Assembly: GCF_000378445.1 (NCBI RefSeq)
Contig: NZ_KB899756.1
Coordinates: 1-23,204, forward strand
Source: Deinococcus aquatilis DSM 23025
GTDB lineage: Bacteria; Deinococcota; Deinococci; Deinococcales; Deinococcaceae
Reading direction: 5' to 3'
Length of the DNA stretch: 23,204 nt
Under the pieces are notes generated by a model, which saw only the letters and a program-made list of their open reading frames with translations, was not told the DNA's origin and did no database searches. Below, in pieces: positions 1 to 8,319 of the stretch. How positions within the stretch are numbered: the first letter of the stretch is position 1; each line of letters opens with the position of its first letter. The translations under genes and the position numbers were made by a program.

Positions 1-210
1 CTGCTCACTCAACGCGGCGACACCGCGTCCGGTGAACTGGGGGCGGCCCGCCGCCCCTTGCTGCTCGTGGTGCTGTTTCCAGCGCACCACCAAATAGGGC
101 GGCACACCAAGGTTGCGAGCAATCTCTGCGCAGCTTTTCTGGCTGCTGATCACCAAGCGCACGGCTTCTTCTTTGAACTCGGCGGTGTAGTGGTTTTTGC
201 TGGCGGTCAT
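1..210 (-). CDS. IS3-type transposase OrfA, 5' part only (runs off window)
   Basis: The minus-strand frame starts at the ATG at 210-208 and stays open to the window edge (70 residues). It begins MTASKNHYTAEFKEEAVRL and continues with a helix-turn-helix (SCAEIARNLGVPPYLVVRWK), the pattern of IS3-family OrfA proteins that bind the element ends. The remainder of OrfA and any OrfB lie outside the window. The element's outer end lies somewhere near 255-270, where the reading frame of the neighbouring kinase gene loses sense. The terminal repeats cannot be defined because the other end is not visible. The family assignment rests on the HTH pattern alone; the function as a transposase subunit is inferred from it. 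Confidence 0.75.
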   Translation of the reverse strand, partial: MTASKNHYTAEFKEEAVRLVISSQKSCAEIARNLGVPPYLVVRWKQHHEQQGAAGRPQFTGRGVAALSEQ

Positions 211-228
211 ATCAGTCTCCATTGTCGG

Positions 229-936
229 TCAGACTGAACTCCTCCTCCACAGAACCCTAGCAAGATCAAAGACGTTGCCATCGTGAAAGTCATCGTGATG
301 CACCGAGTGGGGCACCGACGAACACGCAAGTTCTGAACACAGGTGCTTCAAATCAGGCAACCGGCGCCGCGCGTCCTGGAGATCTTCCTCTTTGAGTCCG
401 TCTGCCTCACCCAACAGCAATGCGCCACGGTCGTTGAGGAGCCGTTCAAACAGGGCAGGCAGCACGCTGGGTCGCCGGTCTGGCACACCGATGGACAGCA
501 GTGTTCCGCTTTGATCCGCCGCACGCTGCTGAAGGTCTGCAAACTGCGGTAAGACGGTCTCCCACAGGTCAAGCAGGTCGTCGCCAGTGGCCTGAGCCCT
601 CAGCGCGGCGCCAGCGTCGCGCATCAAAAGCCATCCCTTTTCGACATCGGTTCCCAACACTTCAGGCGTTCGCTCTGGCATGAGCGCTGCGAGCGCAGAG
701 GTCAAGGCAGGTTCGTGGGCGAAGGTTGGAGAGGTGGCCTTGAAGTACACCGTTCCAGCGCTGGTCGGAGCACGGAGCACCGCCGACCAGGATTTGTGGT
801 GCACCGTTTCAATTTGATCTGTCACCTGGATGCCGGAGGCACCAAGTGTATCTGTGATCCACGAATGCACTGATCCTGTCCAGGTTGGTTCTGTCCAAGG
901 GATGAATGAGGTCAGGCGAGCATCGACTTTCTCCAT
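229..936 (-). pseudogene. APH-family (aminoglycoside phosphotransferase-like) kinase, C-terminus removed by IS insertion
   Basis: The frame encodes a kinase-like protein carrying the APH catalytic loop HHDDFHDGNVF (the His-x-Asp...Asn pattern of the family) preceded by a typical N-lobe with the segment VYFKATSPTFAHEPALTSAL. A few residues after the loop the sequence turns into IS3-end DNA and stops at 229, so the metal-binding Asp motif and the whole substrate-binding C-terminus are missing. ATG at 936 is preferred over the TTG at 978: TATGCT lies exactly 6 bp upstream, which would give a leaderless transcript. Substrate is unknown; APH-fold enzymes phosphorylate antibiotics, sugars or amino alcohols. 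The truncation is seen directly; loss of activity is inferred. Confidence 0.75.
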
Positions 937-1196
937 TGATGAAGCATAAGAGCGGTCTCTGTTTATGAAATAGCGCAAATGGCTTACTGCTGTCTCATGG
1001 CACAGATATCAGCCTGCTGTGCTTAAAAACTATGCTCTGAATCAATCAATACACCTGCCCTAGGCGCGCACGGCACACTTGACTGGTTGCCATTTGTTTG
1101 AGGCAGCCTCAATTTCTGTCTTTTACACCACTGGTTCTTCGGAATGTTCCCGATAGCCCTTCTTAACGACGTCTGGATTCATGGCACCGGATTATT

Positions 1197-2088
1197 AGAC
1201 CTCCTGCGAAAGTCACGCCACGCCGGCAACCGTGCGGTTGCACACCGCCGCAATGAGATTGACGCGTAAAGAGAAGCGCCGCCTCCGGTGACGGTAAATG
1301 TCCTTCAGCACGCGGAAAATTTTCAGACACCGAATGACATGCTCGACCCGCAGGCGGGTCGAGGCCAGTTCCCGGTTCTGCTGACGCTGTTCAGGGGTCA
1401 GCGGCGCTTTCTTCGTCGCTTTGTGCGGTGTCACCGAATGACCGTGATGCTGCCGAATGCCCTGGTCGCCGGCGTTGCCGATCAGCGCCGTCTCTGGGTG
1501 GATTTGGACGCCCGACTGCCGGAACAGGGTGAGGTCATGCATGGACCCGAAGGCGGTGGCGACGCACAGGATCATGCGGGTGGACACGTCGATCACGACC
1601 TGCATTTTCAGGGTGTGTCGTTTCTTCTTGCCGCTGTACCAGCGGCGTTGTTTGCTGGTCGGCCGCTCACAGGGGGTTTCAGCAGCATCTACGGCGATGA
1701 TCTGGAAGACGTTCTCTTCCTGTTTGAGGCTCTTGCGGCCAGGAAGTCGGAACTCTCCGCTCTGGATCAGGGCGGTTTCGACGCGCTCCACCGTGCGCTG
1801 CACGGTGGTTTCGTGAATGTTCCAGTCGTGACCGACGTGAGCGAGGGTGCGGTATTCCCGCCAGAATTCGAGGGTGAGGAGGAGTTGCTGCGCAGTGTTG
1901 AGGGCGGGGGGGCGACCGGACTTTTTCTTGGAGCGTTCTCGCTGGTCTAGGACGATTTCCATCTCGGCGAAGGTTTCGGGGGAGATCCCGGTGTGCCGTT
2001 TGAACCGCTTGCGATTCAGTTTTCGGAGGCGTTCCAGACGGTCGTGGCTCACTCACGCAGGGGAGCGGGGGACTTTCGCAGGAGGTCT
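1197..2088 (-). mobile_element. Complete IS5-like insertion sequence (892 bp)
   Basis: Perfect 18-bp terminal inverted repeats, AGACCTCCTGCGAAAGTC at 1197-1214 and its reverse complement at 2071-2088, bound one transposase gene that fills the element. The trinucleotide ATT is present immediately outside both ends (1194-1196 and 2089-2091), consistent with a 3-bp target duplication. Flanks on both sides (979-1196 and 2089-2244) show no recognisable gene, so I cannot say what was interrupted. Confidence 0.9.
1213..2052 (-). CDS. IS5-like DDE transposase
   Basis: A 279-residue protein spans almost the whole element, with a GTG start at 2052 and its stop codon inside the terminal repeat. The N-terminal part (about 1-100) is a basic HTH region (WNIHETTVQRTVERVE). 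The DDE_4/IS5-type nuclease follows, with the first acidic motif in VDAAETPCERP, the second-motif region GNAGDQGI and a final Glu in RVEHVIRCLK. The second motif in relatives usually reads like D-A-G-Y-Q-G; here N replaces the expected Asp and D replaces the Tyr, so the enzyme may be impaired although the frame is intact. Family assignment is from motif order and element structure. Confidence 0.85.
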   Translation of the reverse strand: MSHDRLERLRKLNRKRFKRHTGISPETFAEMEIVLDQRERSKKKSGRPPALNTAQQLLLTLEFWREYRTLAHVGHDWNIHETTVQRTVERVETALIQSGEFRLPGRKSLKQEENVFQIIAVDAAETPCERPTSKQRRWYSGKKKRHTLKMQVVIDVSTRMILCVATAFGSMHDLTLFRQSGVQIHPETALIGNAGDQGIRQHHGHSVTPHKATKKAPLTPEQRQQNRELASTRLRVEHVIRCLKIFRVLKDIYRHRRRRFSLRVNLIAAVCNRTVAGVA

Positions 2089-2244
2089 ATTGACCACACA
2101 AGGGCGCCTTTGGATCGAACCCAGAGAAGCAAAGCGGGCGCTCACGCTGAGGCGGTCGTCTGGCCCCTCCTGCCATCCCATCCTTGCCGCAAGCCTGCTG
2201 GTGAGTGAGTCAGGCGAGCCGGACTTTGAGAGAGGATCGCACGT

Positions 2245-5200
2245 TCACAGACCGCTCCAGTGGCCCTCTGGCAACGTGTACCGCTCACGCAGCGTCCGTG
2301 CAGCTTCCTGATGGGCTCGGCTTGCGTCTGCACTGAGGCGCACCGCCAGCAGGTCGTGGAGCCGAGCTTGCCACGCGACGTTGGGCGCTCCCTGGAGTTG
2401 ACGTTCGGCCTCGGCGAGGTGGTGATCCGCCTCAGACGCCCGTCCCAGGGCCAGCAGGATGGTCGCCTCCTCCAGATTCCGCGCCGCGTTCAGGTGGCCC
2501 GGGAAGGGCCGACCATCCCGCGAGCGCGCGATCTCGCTGCGGGCCTCTTCCAGATGTCCAGCAAGGCGCAGCGTCTTGGCATGAAGCACCGGGAAATAGC
2601 CCAACAGCGCACTATGTTCCGGACGGTGATCCCGTTGCGCCTTGCCGTACAACACGCGGGCGAGGTCAAGATCCCCGGACACCTGCGCGACCATGATCTG
2701 CGCGTTCAGGAGCGCAATGCGCTCGCCGTGGTTGGCATCCAGGCGGCCCAGGTGCGCGGCCCCCCGCGCCACCACCTTGCGTGCCGCCGCCACCTCACCG
2801 AGTTCGCACAGCACGCGGGCGAGCTTGGCGAGACTCGACCCCGCCCGCAGAAAGTCCTGTCTGCGGAGGTGGAGCGCCTCCGCCCGCTCCAGGTGAAGGC
2901 TCGCCTCGCGCGGCGAGGTGGCGCTCAGGGCCAGCCCTAATCCCTCCTGTGCCTTGGCCTGCCACTCCAGCGACCCTGTGCGATCGCCGAGCTCCGCCAG
3001 CCGCTCGAGATAAGCGAGCGTCTCCTCGTACTGCCCCCGCACGAAGGCCACAAGCGCCAATCCTTCGGTGAGTTGTGCCTCCACGAGCCACATTTCCAGA
3101 CCTGGCTCGGCGGAGCGTAGGGCGGCGAGGCCCGCCTGAACGACCGGCTCGATGCGGCCCACGTCGAACGTCCGTTCGATCAGACGGTATTCCTGCATGG
3201 AGGCGGTGGCGCGCTCCAGGGGCGTAACAGCCTGCGTGTGCAGCGCCCGCACGGCGTCCACGTGCCGGGGATCGTCCATGTTGGCCAGAACCTCGGCCCG
3301 CATCGCGAGGGCAGCGAAGGCAGCGGCAGGATCGTGCGCCGCGAGCAGGTCGGCGGCCTCGGCGAAAAACCGCTGCGCCTCCTCCAGTCGAGCCGCCCGC
3401 CAGGCCGCGTGCCCGGCCTGAACGAGCCAGGGGGCGGCCTCGGCCGGGTGGCCCCCTGCGAGCCAGTGTCCGGCCACCCGGGCTGGAGAGACCCCGACTG
3501 ACGTGCCCAGTGTGCGGGCCGCCGCGCGGTGAAGCAGACGGCGTACGCCCTCGGGCGTCTCCCCGCGCAGGGTCTCGGCGATCAGGTCGTGGCTGAAGCG
3601 CTCGCCGACCACAATCTGAGCCTTCTCCAGCTCCTCCCAGGCGGCGGCGACCTCCAGCAAGGGCGCGCGCAGCACCTCGGCCACGCGGTCGAGGTCGAAA
3701 TCGCTCTGCAAGACGGCGGCAGCCCGTGCGGCGTGCAGGGCGGAGGTCGAGAGTCCAGCCAAGCGACGCGTGATGATGCCCGACACTTTCTCAGCCACGG
3801 GGAGGGGGCCCACCGCGCCCTGCGGCCCCTGTTCGAGCATGTGCTTGATGGTCTCCAGCACGAACAGCGGGTTGCCCCCGGTGAAGCGGGCGAGTTCCTC
3901 ACCGCGCCCCTCCAGGCCAGGCAGGTCGAGGCTTCCCACCAGTTCCTGCACGTCCGCGTCCAGCAGCGGCGCGAGGTCAATCCAGACCGACTGTCCGGCC
4001 GCCACGAACCGCTCGAACACCGCGCGCGTGCCCGGATCCAGTTCCTCGGCCCGGAAGGTGCCGACAAAGTGCGGCAGTCCGCCCGCCTGCCCCAGCGGGA
4101 AGTGGCTCGCCAGCATCGCCATACCCATGTCGGTGGTCGCCAGGTCGACCTCGTGCAGATCCTCGAAGACGCTCACCACTGCGCCCAGAACCTGGATGGC
4201 CACGCCCGACATGACATGAATCGCCTCGATCATGCGCGGATCGGGAGGGTCGCCGCGCAGATCCGCCCGCGTCTCAGGCAACAGAGGCCCCAGGGCAGGC
4301 ATGACCCACCCCGGCAGCTCGAACCCCGGCGGCAGGAGATCCAGCACCCGGCGCAACATGCGTGCGGTCGTCGAAAAGGGCGCGGCACGGTCGCCCGGCC
4401 GTCCCTCCAGACGAAAGGCTGCTCCCTTGCTCGCCACGAAGTCGTGCATCAGCCGCGATTTGCCCGCGCCTGCAGGGCCGACGAGCAGGATGGACTGCCC
4501 GTTCGCCCACGCCTCTTCCATCCTCCCCCACGCCGCCGCCCGTCCCACCAAGACAGGCGGTCTCAGAACCGAGAGCGGGATACGAGGCACCCAGGGTACT
4601 GGGGGCACCTCAACCGCGCCCCGGTCGATCAGGCGGGCAAGATCCTGGGTCTCAGGCATCGGCTCCACTCCCAGATCGCGTTCCAGGACGCCCCGGCAAC
4701 GGTGGTAGGCCTTCAATGCCGCTGGGCGGTCGCCAGTCAGGTACAGCAGCCGCATTAGGCGGCGGTGGGCGTCCTCCGACAGTGGATCAAGGTCAATCAG
4801 GTCGCGGGTCAGGCGGATGGCCCCAGGAAGGTCGCCCTCGGCCTCTGCCCTGCTCGCGGCCCCCGTCAGCCGCTCGGCCCGCGCGAGATCCAGCCGCTCC
4901 CGCCATGCCAGCAGCCACTCCGCGAGGTCGGGGTGATCGTCGAGGGCCACGCCATCAAGCAGCACGCCGGGCGGCACGGTGCCGGACTCGGGCAGAGGCG
5001 AACCCGTGACACCCCAGGCCGTCACGTCCGAGCTCAGGGCGGTGCCGAGTCCGACCGCCTCCCCCGCATGGAGAAGGTTGGGGTGATGGCTTTTCGCCAC
5101 GCGGCGCAGCAGATGCACGAGGTTGTTGCGCGCTCCCCCCTCGGGCGTGTCCGGCCACAGGAGTCCCGCCAGCCGCGAGCGTGAGGTGGGCCCCTCCAGG

Positions 5201-5313
5201 GCGAGGTAGGTCAGGAGGGCGAGCGTCCGCTGCTCACAGCGCACCGCCCTCCCAGACGGATCGAGAAGGCGCGGTTTGCCGAAGGCCGCTAGGTGCCAGG
5301 GCTCGCTGCTCAT
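2245..5313 (-). CDS. SARP/BTAD-type transcriptional regulator with STAND-like ATPase and TPR region
   Basis: The protein has 1022 residues. Residues about 5-100 form a winged-helix DNA-binding domain (LLTYLALEGPTSRSRLAGLLWP is its start, followed by GARNNLVHLLRR). Residues about 125-230 form a bacterial transcriptional activation domain (DLIDLDPLSEDAHRRLMRLL, then AYHRCRGVLERDLGVEP). A nucleotide-binding domain follows with Walker A GPAGAGKS at 279-286 and a Walker B-like VSVFEDLHEVD. The remaining C-terminal part, about 400 residues, is Ala/Leu/Glu-rich and TPR-like. SD AAGGA precedes the ATG at 5313. Large regulators of this build are SARP relatives; known SARPs bind heptameric direct repeats near -35. 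Exactly such repeats precede ten neighbouring genes, making it their likely activator (inference). It has no copy of that repeat upstream of itself. Confidence 0.88.
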   Translation of the reverse strand: MSSEPWHLAAFGKPRLLDPSGRAVRCEQRTLALLTYLALEGPTSRSRLAGLLWPDTPEGGARNNLVHLLRRVAKSHHPNLLHAGEAVGLGTALSSDVTAWGVTGSPLPESGTVPPGVLLDGVALDDHPDLAEWLLAWRERLDLARAERLTGAASRAEAEGDLPGAIRLTRDLIDLDPLSEDAHRRLMRLLYLTGDRPAALKAYHRCRGVLERDLGVEPMPETQDLARLIDRGAVEVPPVPWVPRIPLSVLRPPVLVGRAAAWGRMEEAWANGQSILLVGPAGAGKSRLMHDFVASKGAAFRLEGRPGDRAAPFSTTARMLRRVLDLLPPGFELPGWVMPALGPLLPETRADLRGDPPDPRMIEAIHVMSGVAIQVLGAVVSVFEDLHEVDLATTDMGMAMLASHFPLGQAGGLPHFVGTFRAEELDPGTRAVFERFVAAGQSVWIDLAPLLDADVQELVGSLDLPGLEGRGEELARFTGGNPLFVLETIKHMLEQGPQGAVGPLPVAEKVSGIITRRLAGLSTSALHAARAAAVLQSDFDLDRVAEVLRAPLLEVAAAWEELEKAQIVVGERFSHDLIAETLRGETPEGVRRLLHRAAARTLGTSVGVSPARVAGHWLAGGHPAEAAPWLVQAGHAAWRAARLEEAQRFFAEAADLLAAHDPAAAFAALAMRAEVLANMDDPRHVDAVRALHTQAVTPLERATASMQEYRLIERTFDVGRIEPVVQAGLAALRSAEPGLEMWLVEAQLTEGLALVAFVRGQYEETLAYLERLAELGDRTGSLEWQAKAQEGLGLALSATSPREASLHLERAEALHLRRQDFLRAGSSLAKLARVLCELGEVAAARKVVARGAAHLGRLDANHGERIALLNAQIMVAQVSGDLDLARVLYGKAQRDHRPEHSALLGYFPVLHAKTLRLAGHLEEARSEIARSRDGRPFPGHLNAARNLEEATILLALGRASEADHHLAEAERQLQGAPNVAWQARLHDLLAVRLSADASRAHQEAARTLRERYTLPEGHWSGL

Positions 5314-5599
5314 GATTCCTTCATCATATCAGAGCGGCGCCGTTCACCCATCACCTTGCGCGGCACGGTGCCCATGCAGGCCGTCAGCGCAGGGTTCAGG
5401 AGCAGGGAGGCGAGGTCTTTCCGGCGGCCTGGCGGAGGCGGACGAGGAGGCTCAGGTCGCCACGTGGCGGGTCAGGGTTCGCAGGGGTTATTCTCCTCGG
5501 GGACGTCTCTCTGAGGCCGTTCGTCGTGAGGGGCAGAACCGGGGCTTTTCAACTGAACCCTATGCTCCTCCCTGTCCGTCTCTCGCGTCCGTCGGCCGT

Positions 5600-6610
5600 T
5601 CAGGGGTTGCTGAGAAAGAGTTCGAGGGTTTCGCCGTAGTGGCTGTCGTGGGTGAAGGCAGCCAGCACGTCGGTCGAGGCCTCTTTTTGGAGGCGCGAAC
5701 TCAGCAGAAGCTGCTGCTTGACGCCGTTCAGGACCTGGGTGGCACTGACCTTGTAGCGGCCCAGAGGAACGTTCGGAACGCCGGAGCCAAAAACGAACTT
5801 CCGGGTAAGCGGCGCCGTGCTGCCCGCGGCGTTCGGCCCGTCGGGAGTAAAGGTGAACTCCAAGGTGTCGTAATCGAGTTCGACGTTGCTGTGCGCGATG
5901 GAGGTGTATACCTTGCCGACCGGGGCGTCGCTGGCCTTGTAGGTGAAGTTCCGCACTGCTCCCTTGGAACCATCGAAAGGCGTGTCGTCGTCGGGCGACA
6001 GGCGCACCTCGACAGGTTCTCCCCCGAATTGTTGCCGCAGGTACGCGCCCGCATTCCAGGTGCCGGGCTGGTGGGCTAGGGCGATACGGTAGCGGCCCTG
6101 GGCGTCGGTCTTGCCGAGCGCATTCATGTTGTAGAAGGCGGTGTGGTCGGCGAAGACCTCGACATCGGCGATAGACTTGCCCTTCTCGTCACGTACGGTG
6201 CCGGTCATGATGTAAGGCTCGGCTTTGCCAGTGGTGCTCATTCCCGTGGCCGTCGTAGAGGAAACGCGTGTCATGGTCATCGTGTCCCCCTTTACGTTGG
6301 TCTTGTTCTTCGACGTTCCACTCAGGGTGTTGCCCTTCAGGGAGAGGTTAACCGTGGAGGTCTTGTTGGCGAATACGAAGGTGTACGTGACGAGGTTTTT
6401 CTGGGCGTTAAAGGTCCCTGTGACCGGGAAGTCGATCTTGGCGAAGCGGGTGACGCCCGTGACCTTGTTGCCCTTGAGGGTGAGAATCGCTTCGAGCGGG
6501 TAAAAGCCGTTCAACAATCCTTTCCAGGAGCCGCTGATGGGGTCGGTGGGTGCGGCGGAAGCGGCAGGCAGGGCGAGGAAGGCGAGGGTGAGCAGTTGGG
6601 CGTGAATCAT
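5600..6610 (-). CDS. Exported carboxypeptidase-regulatory-like domain protein (paralogue A)
   Basis: This is a 336-residue protein with a signal peptide (about 1-19, ending LPAASA). A beta-rich Thr/Asn/Lys segment (about 22-125) contains two similar strand repeats around LKGNKVTGVTRF and LKGNTLSGTSKN. The carboxypeptidase-regulatory-like (transthyretin/Ig-like) domain starts at PYIMTGTVRDEKGKSIADV. The C-terminal two thirds closely parallels the lipoprotein at 9865-10647 (shared ADHTAFYNMNALGKTD, GRYRIALAHQPGTW, FTFTPDGPN). The start at 6610 is chosen because AAAGGA lies just upstream and the shared promoter module ends about 44 bp before it; the frame is open further upstream but without these signals. 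It probably acts outside the cytoplasm; the molecular function is unknown. Confidence 0.85.
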   Translation of the reverse strand: MIHAQLLTLAFLALPAASAAPTDPISGSWKGLLNGFYPLEAILTLKGNKVTGVTRFAKIDFPVTGTFNAQKNLVTYTFVFANKTSTVNLSLKGNTLSGTSKNKTNVKGDTMTMTRVSSTTATGMSTTGKAEPYIMTGTVRDEKGKSIADVEVFADHTAFYNMNALGKTDAQGRYRIALAHQPGTWNAGAYLRQQFGGEPVEVRLSPDDDTPFDGSKGAVRNFTYKASDAPVGKVYTSIAHSNVELDYDTLEFTFTPDGPNAAGSTAPLTRKFVFGSGVPNVPLGRYKVSATQVLNGVKQQLLLSSRLQKEASTDVLAAFTHDSHYGETLELFLSNP

Positions 6611-6654
6611 AGTCAGGTTCCTTTCGCACCAGATCAGGTGCTTTGAATACTCAG

Positions 6655-6688
6655 ATGATGCAGGGGGCAGGATGATGGGCCGATGGTG
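6655..6688 (-). promoter_or_regulatory. Shared 34-bp promoter module, copy A
   Basis: On the minus strand it reads CACCATC, GGCC, CATCATC, then 10 bp, then CATCAT as the -10 position. Both heptamers are strong, but the -10 is the weakest match to TAnnnT of the set. The predicted transcript has a leader of about 38 nt carrying an SD. Confidence 0.8.
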
Positions 6689-7084
6689 CCCCCAGGTCCA
6701 AAACGACCAGCAGTGCAAGCTGCACCCGTGCCGCCCGAGTTGCGCCCAGCTGCTCGTGCTCCAGAGGCGCTCCCACCAGGTACGGCGGCTCGCTGCACCG
6801 CCCGAGACTCGCCCTCCGTGGTGATGGACGTTCAGCAGGCCATCCCCGAACTTCAGGAGTGAGCCTTCGACCTCGAGCCGCATCAGCAGACGCAAGTTAT
6901 GGTCAACAGCCGCGAGAAGTTCAGGTCGGGAGTGGACGCGACTCAGCGGGTGTGAATGGGCGTCAAGTGCATTCACCTCTGTCTGGGCCGTAAAGAGGTC
7001 AATTTGGCATGGACTCGCTGAACTGCCCTGCCGTCGGGAAGTTATGGCCGAGCCCGCCGTCTCTCGGGCCCCAAGTTCCAGGGA
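6689..7084. other. Intergenic stretch between divergent promoters A and B; no recognised gene
   Basis: About 400 bp lie between the two divergent promoter modules. The minus-strand frame is open through all of it, in phase with paralogue A, and includes a stretch beginning QIDLFTAQTEVNALDAHSHP and continuing LLAAVDHNLRLLMRLEVEG that looks more protein-like than chance. I do not recognise the family. It has no start codon with an SD. It may be a remnant of a gene displaced when the flanking units arrived, or chance openness in GC-rich DNA. Confidence 0.4.
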
Positions 7085-7118
7085 CACCATCCCGCCATCA
7101 TCCGTGGCCTTTTACGCT
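7085..7118 (+). promoter_or_regulatory. Shared 34-bp promoter module, copy B
   Basis: CACCATC, then CCGC, then CATCATC, a 10-bp spacer and -10 hexamer TACGCT. The predicted leader is about 32 nt and carries GAAAGGAG before the ATG at 7157. Confidence 0.88.
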
Positions 7119-7156
7119 CCCCTCACTCAACCCTCCCCGAGGTCGAAAGGAGCCCC

Positions 7157-8227
7157 ATGAACCCTTCCCGTTTGCTCTTCCCCCTGGCCCTCGTCTCTAC
7201 CCTCTCAGCCACAGCCTCCGCCACCCCTTATTTGGTGACGGGCACAGTCAAGGACGCGGCCGGACGCCCCGTGCCCGGCGCACAGATTGCCGTAGACAAC
7301 ACCTACTTCGACGGCGCGGAACTTCATACGGTCACCAATAGCAAGGGACAGTACCGGATCGATCTGAAACAGACGCTCGGCGCCTGGCAGGTAGTGGGCT
7401 GGGTTCAGCGCACCTACCACGGTGAAACGTATCGGTTGCCCCTCCAGCCTGACAAGGCGGCTGCCTTCGGCGGGGCTTCTGGCGCAGCGCGCAACTTCAC
7501 CTGGCGCATCTCAGGCAAGACACCGAACGGTGGGGTTTATGGAGCGCGCTTTTATGCCCTAGACGGGTTCTCCTCCGATGGCGAGGTGGTGGAGCGCGGC
7601 GACCTCGAAGTGACACTCACGCCCGAAGGGCCGCTGCTCGACGGCTCGCCAGGGAAGCCCATCACCGTGCGGTACAACGCTCCACTGAACGATGTGCCGC
7701 TGGGCCGATACCGGGTCACCGCCCGTTCTCTCTCGGGCAAGGGGCCCGTGTGGGTACGAACTCGGGGCGGCACGTACGCCGCCAGTGCCGTCGTGAACTT
7801 GACCTACGTGGCTGGAGATGGCCAGACCCTCAGCGTGGACGTGATCCGTCCGAAGGGGCAGGCCGCACCCCGCGCCGCTGCTCCGGTCAGCAGCACGCCC
7901 ACCACGTTCCAAGGCAAGGTGGTAGCGGACATCGACCTCAAGGGCACGCTGGTATGGGCCTGCCTGTCACTGGGCGAGGGCAAGGGGTGTGACAAAGAGC
8001 TCTCGCAGGAGGTGCGGATCACCTCCTCGGGCAAGAACGTGGCCTACGTCATCACGGACGTCAGCAGCAAGCTCTCCTACTACCTGATCGCCTGGAAAGA
8101 CCTGAACGGCGACGGCGAACTGAACGCTGGGGATTACCTGGGGCATTTCGTGAACACCTCGAACAACACCGAACTGGTTCAGCCCGCCCGCGGCAGCTTT
8201 GATTTCCGGCTCAGCCAGGTGGAGTAG
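7157..8227 (+). CDS. Exported carboxypeptidase-regulatory-like protein with Ca-loop-like C-terminal domain (paralogue B)
   Basis: A 356-residue protein with a signal peptide (about 1-22, STLSATASA before TPYLV). The carboxypeptidase-regulatory-like domain begins PYLVTGTVKDAAGRPVPGAQ and runs to about 100. The family block VTLTPEGPLLDG and the motif VPLGRYRVTARS then follow. These parts pair with the next gene (shared NTYFDG, YHG, GPVWVR/GPIWVR, RGGTY). Unlike its paralogues it has an extra domain of about 115 residues containing YLIAWKDLNGDGELNAGDYL, whose D-x-N-x-D-G loop resembles EF-hand/dockerin-type calcium loops. SD AAAGGAG sits 8 bp upstream. Extracytoplasmic location is supported; function and calcium binding are unproven. 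Confidence 0.87.
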   Translation: MNPSRLLFPLALVSTLSATASATPYLVTGTVKDAAGRPVPGAQIAVDNTYFDGAELHTVTNSKGQYRIDLKQTLGAWQVVGWVQRTYHGETYRLPLQPDKAAAFGGASGAARNFTWRISGKTPNGGVYGARFYALDGFSSDGEVVERGDLEVTLTPEGPLLDGSPGKPITVRYNAPLNDVPLGRYRVTARSLSGKGPVWVRTRGGTYAASAVVNLTYVAGDGQTLSVDVIRPKGQAAPRAAAPVSSTPTTFQGKVVADIDLKGTLVWACLSLGEGKGCDKELSQEVRITSSGKNVAYVITDVSSKLSYYLIAWKDLNGDGELNAGDYLGHFVNTSNNTELVQPARGSFDFRLSQVE

Positions 8228-8248
8228 GTTCCGCCCGTCCAGAGTTCC

Positions 8249-8282
8249 CACCATTCTCCCATGATCCACAGCCACTTAATAC
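8249..8282 (+). promoter_or_regulatory. Shared 34-bp promoter module, copy C
   Basis: CACCATT, then CTCC, then CATGATC, a 10-bp spacer and TAATAC as -10. Each heptamer has one extra mismatch relative to the other copies, but all spacings are kept. It starts only 22 bp after the preceding stop codon, so gene C has its own promoter despite the tight spacing. Confidence 0.8.
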
Positions 8283-8319
8283 CTGAGCAGCGCGCCCGAG
8301 GCCGCCAAGGAGACACATC

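Noticed and set aside
3529..4758. Long plus-strand open frame (409 codons) opposite the regulator gene
   Set aside because: It is antisense to a protein with clear BTAD and Walker A motifs. Its translation is rich in Arg/Gln/His with no domain pattern, as expected for a shadow frame in GC-rich DNA.
5323..5328. TATGAT on the minus strand just before the regulator start, as a -10 element
   Set aside because: It lies only 10 bp from the ATG, with the SD in between, and there is no -35 at a suitable distance; it cannot serve an SD-led transcript.
5311..5328. CATGATT...CATCATA near the regulator start as an eleventh regulon box
   Set aside because: The 11-bp repeat is loosely present on the plus strand, but it points away from the regulator, overlaps its start codon and has no -10 at the fixed spacing.
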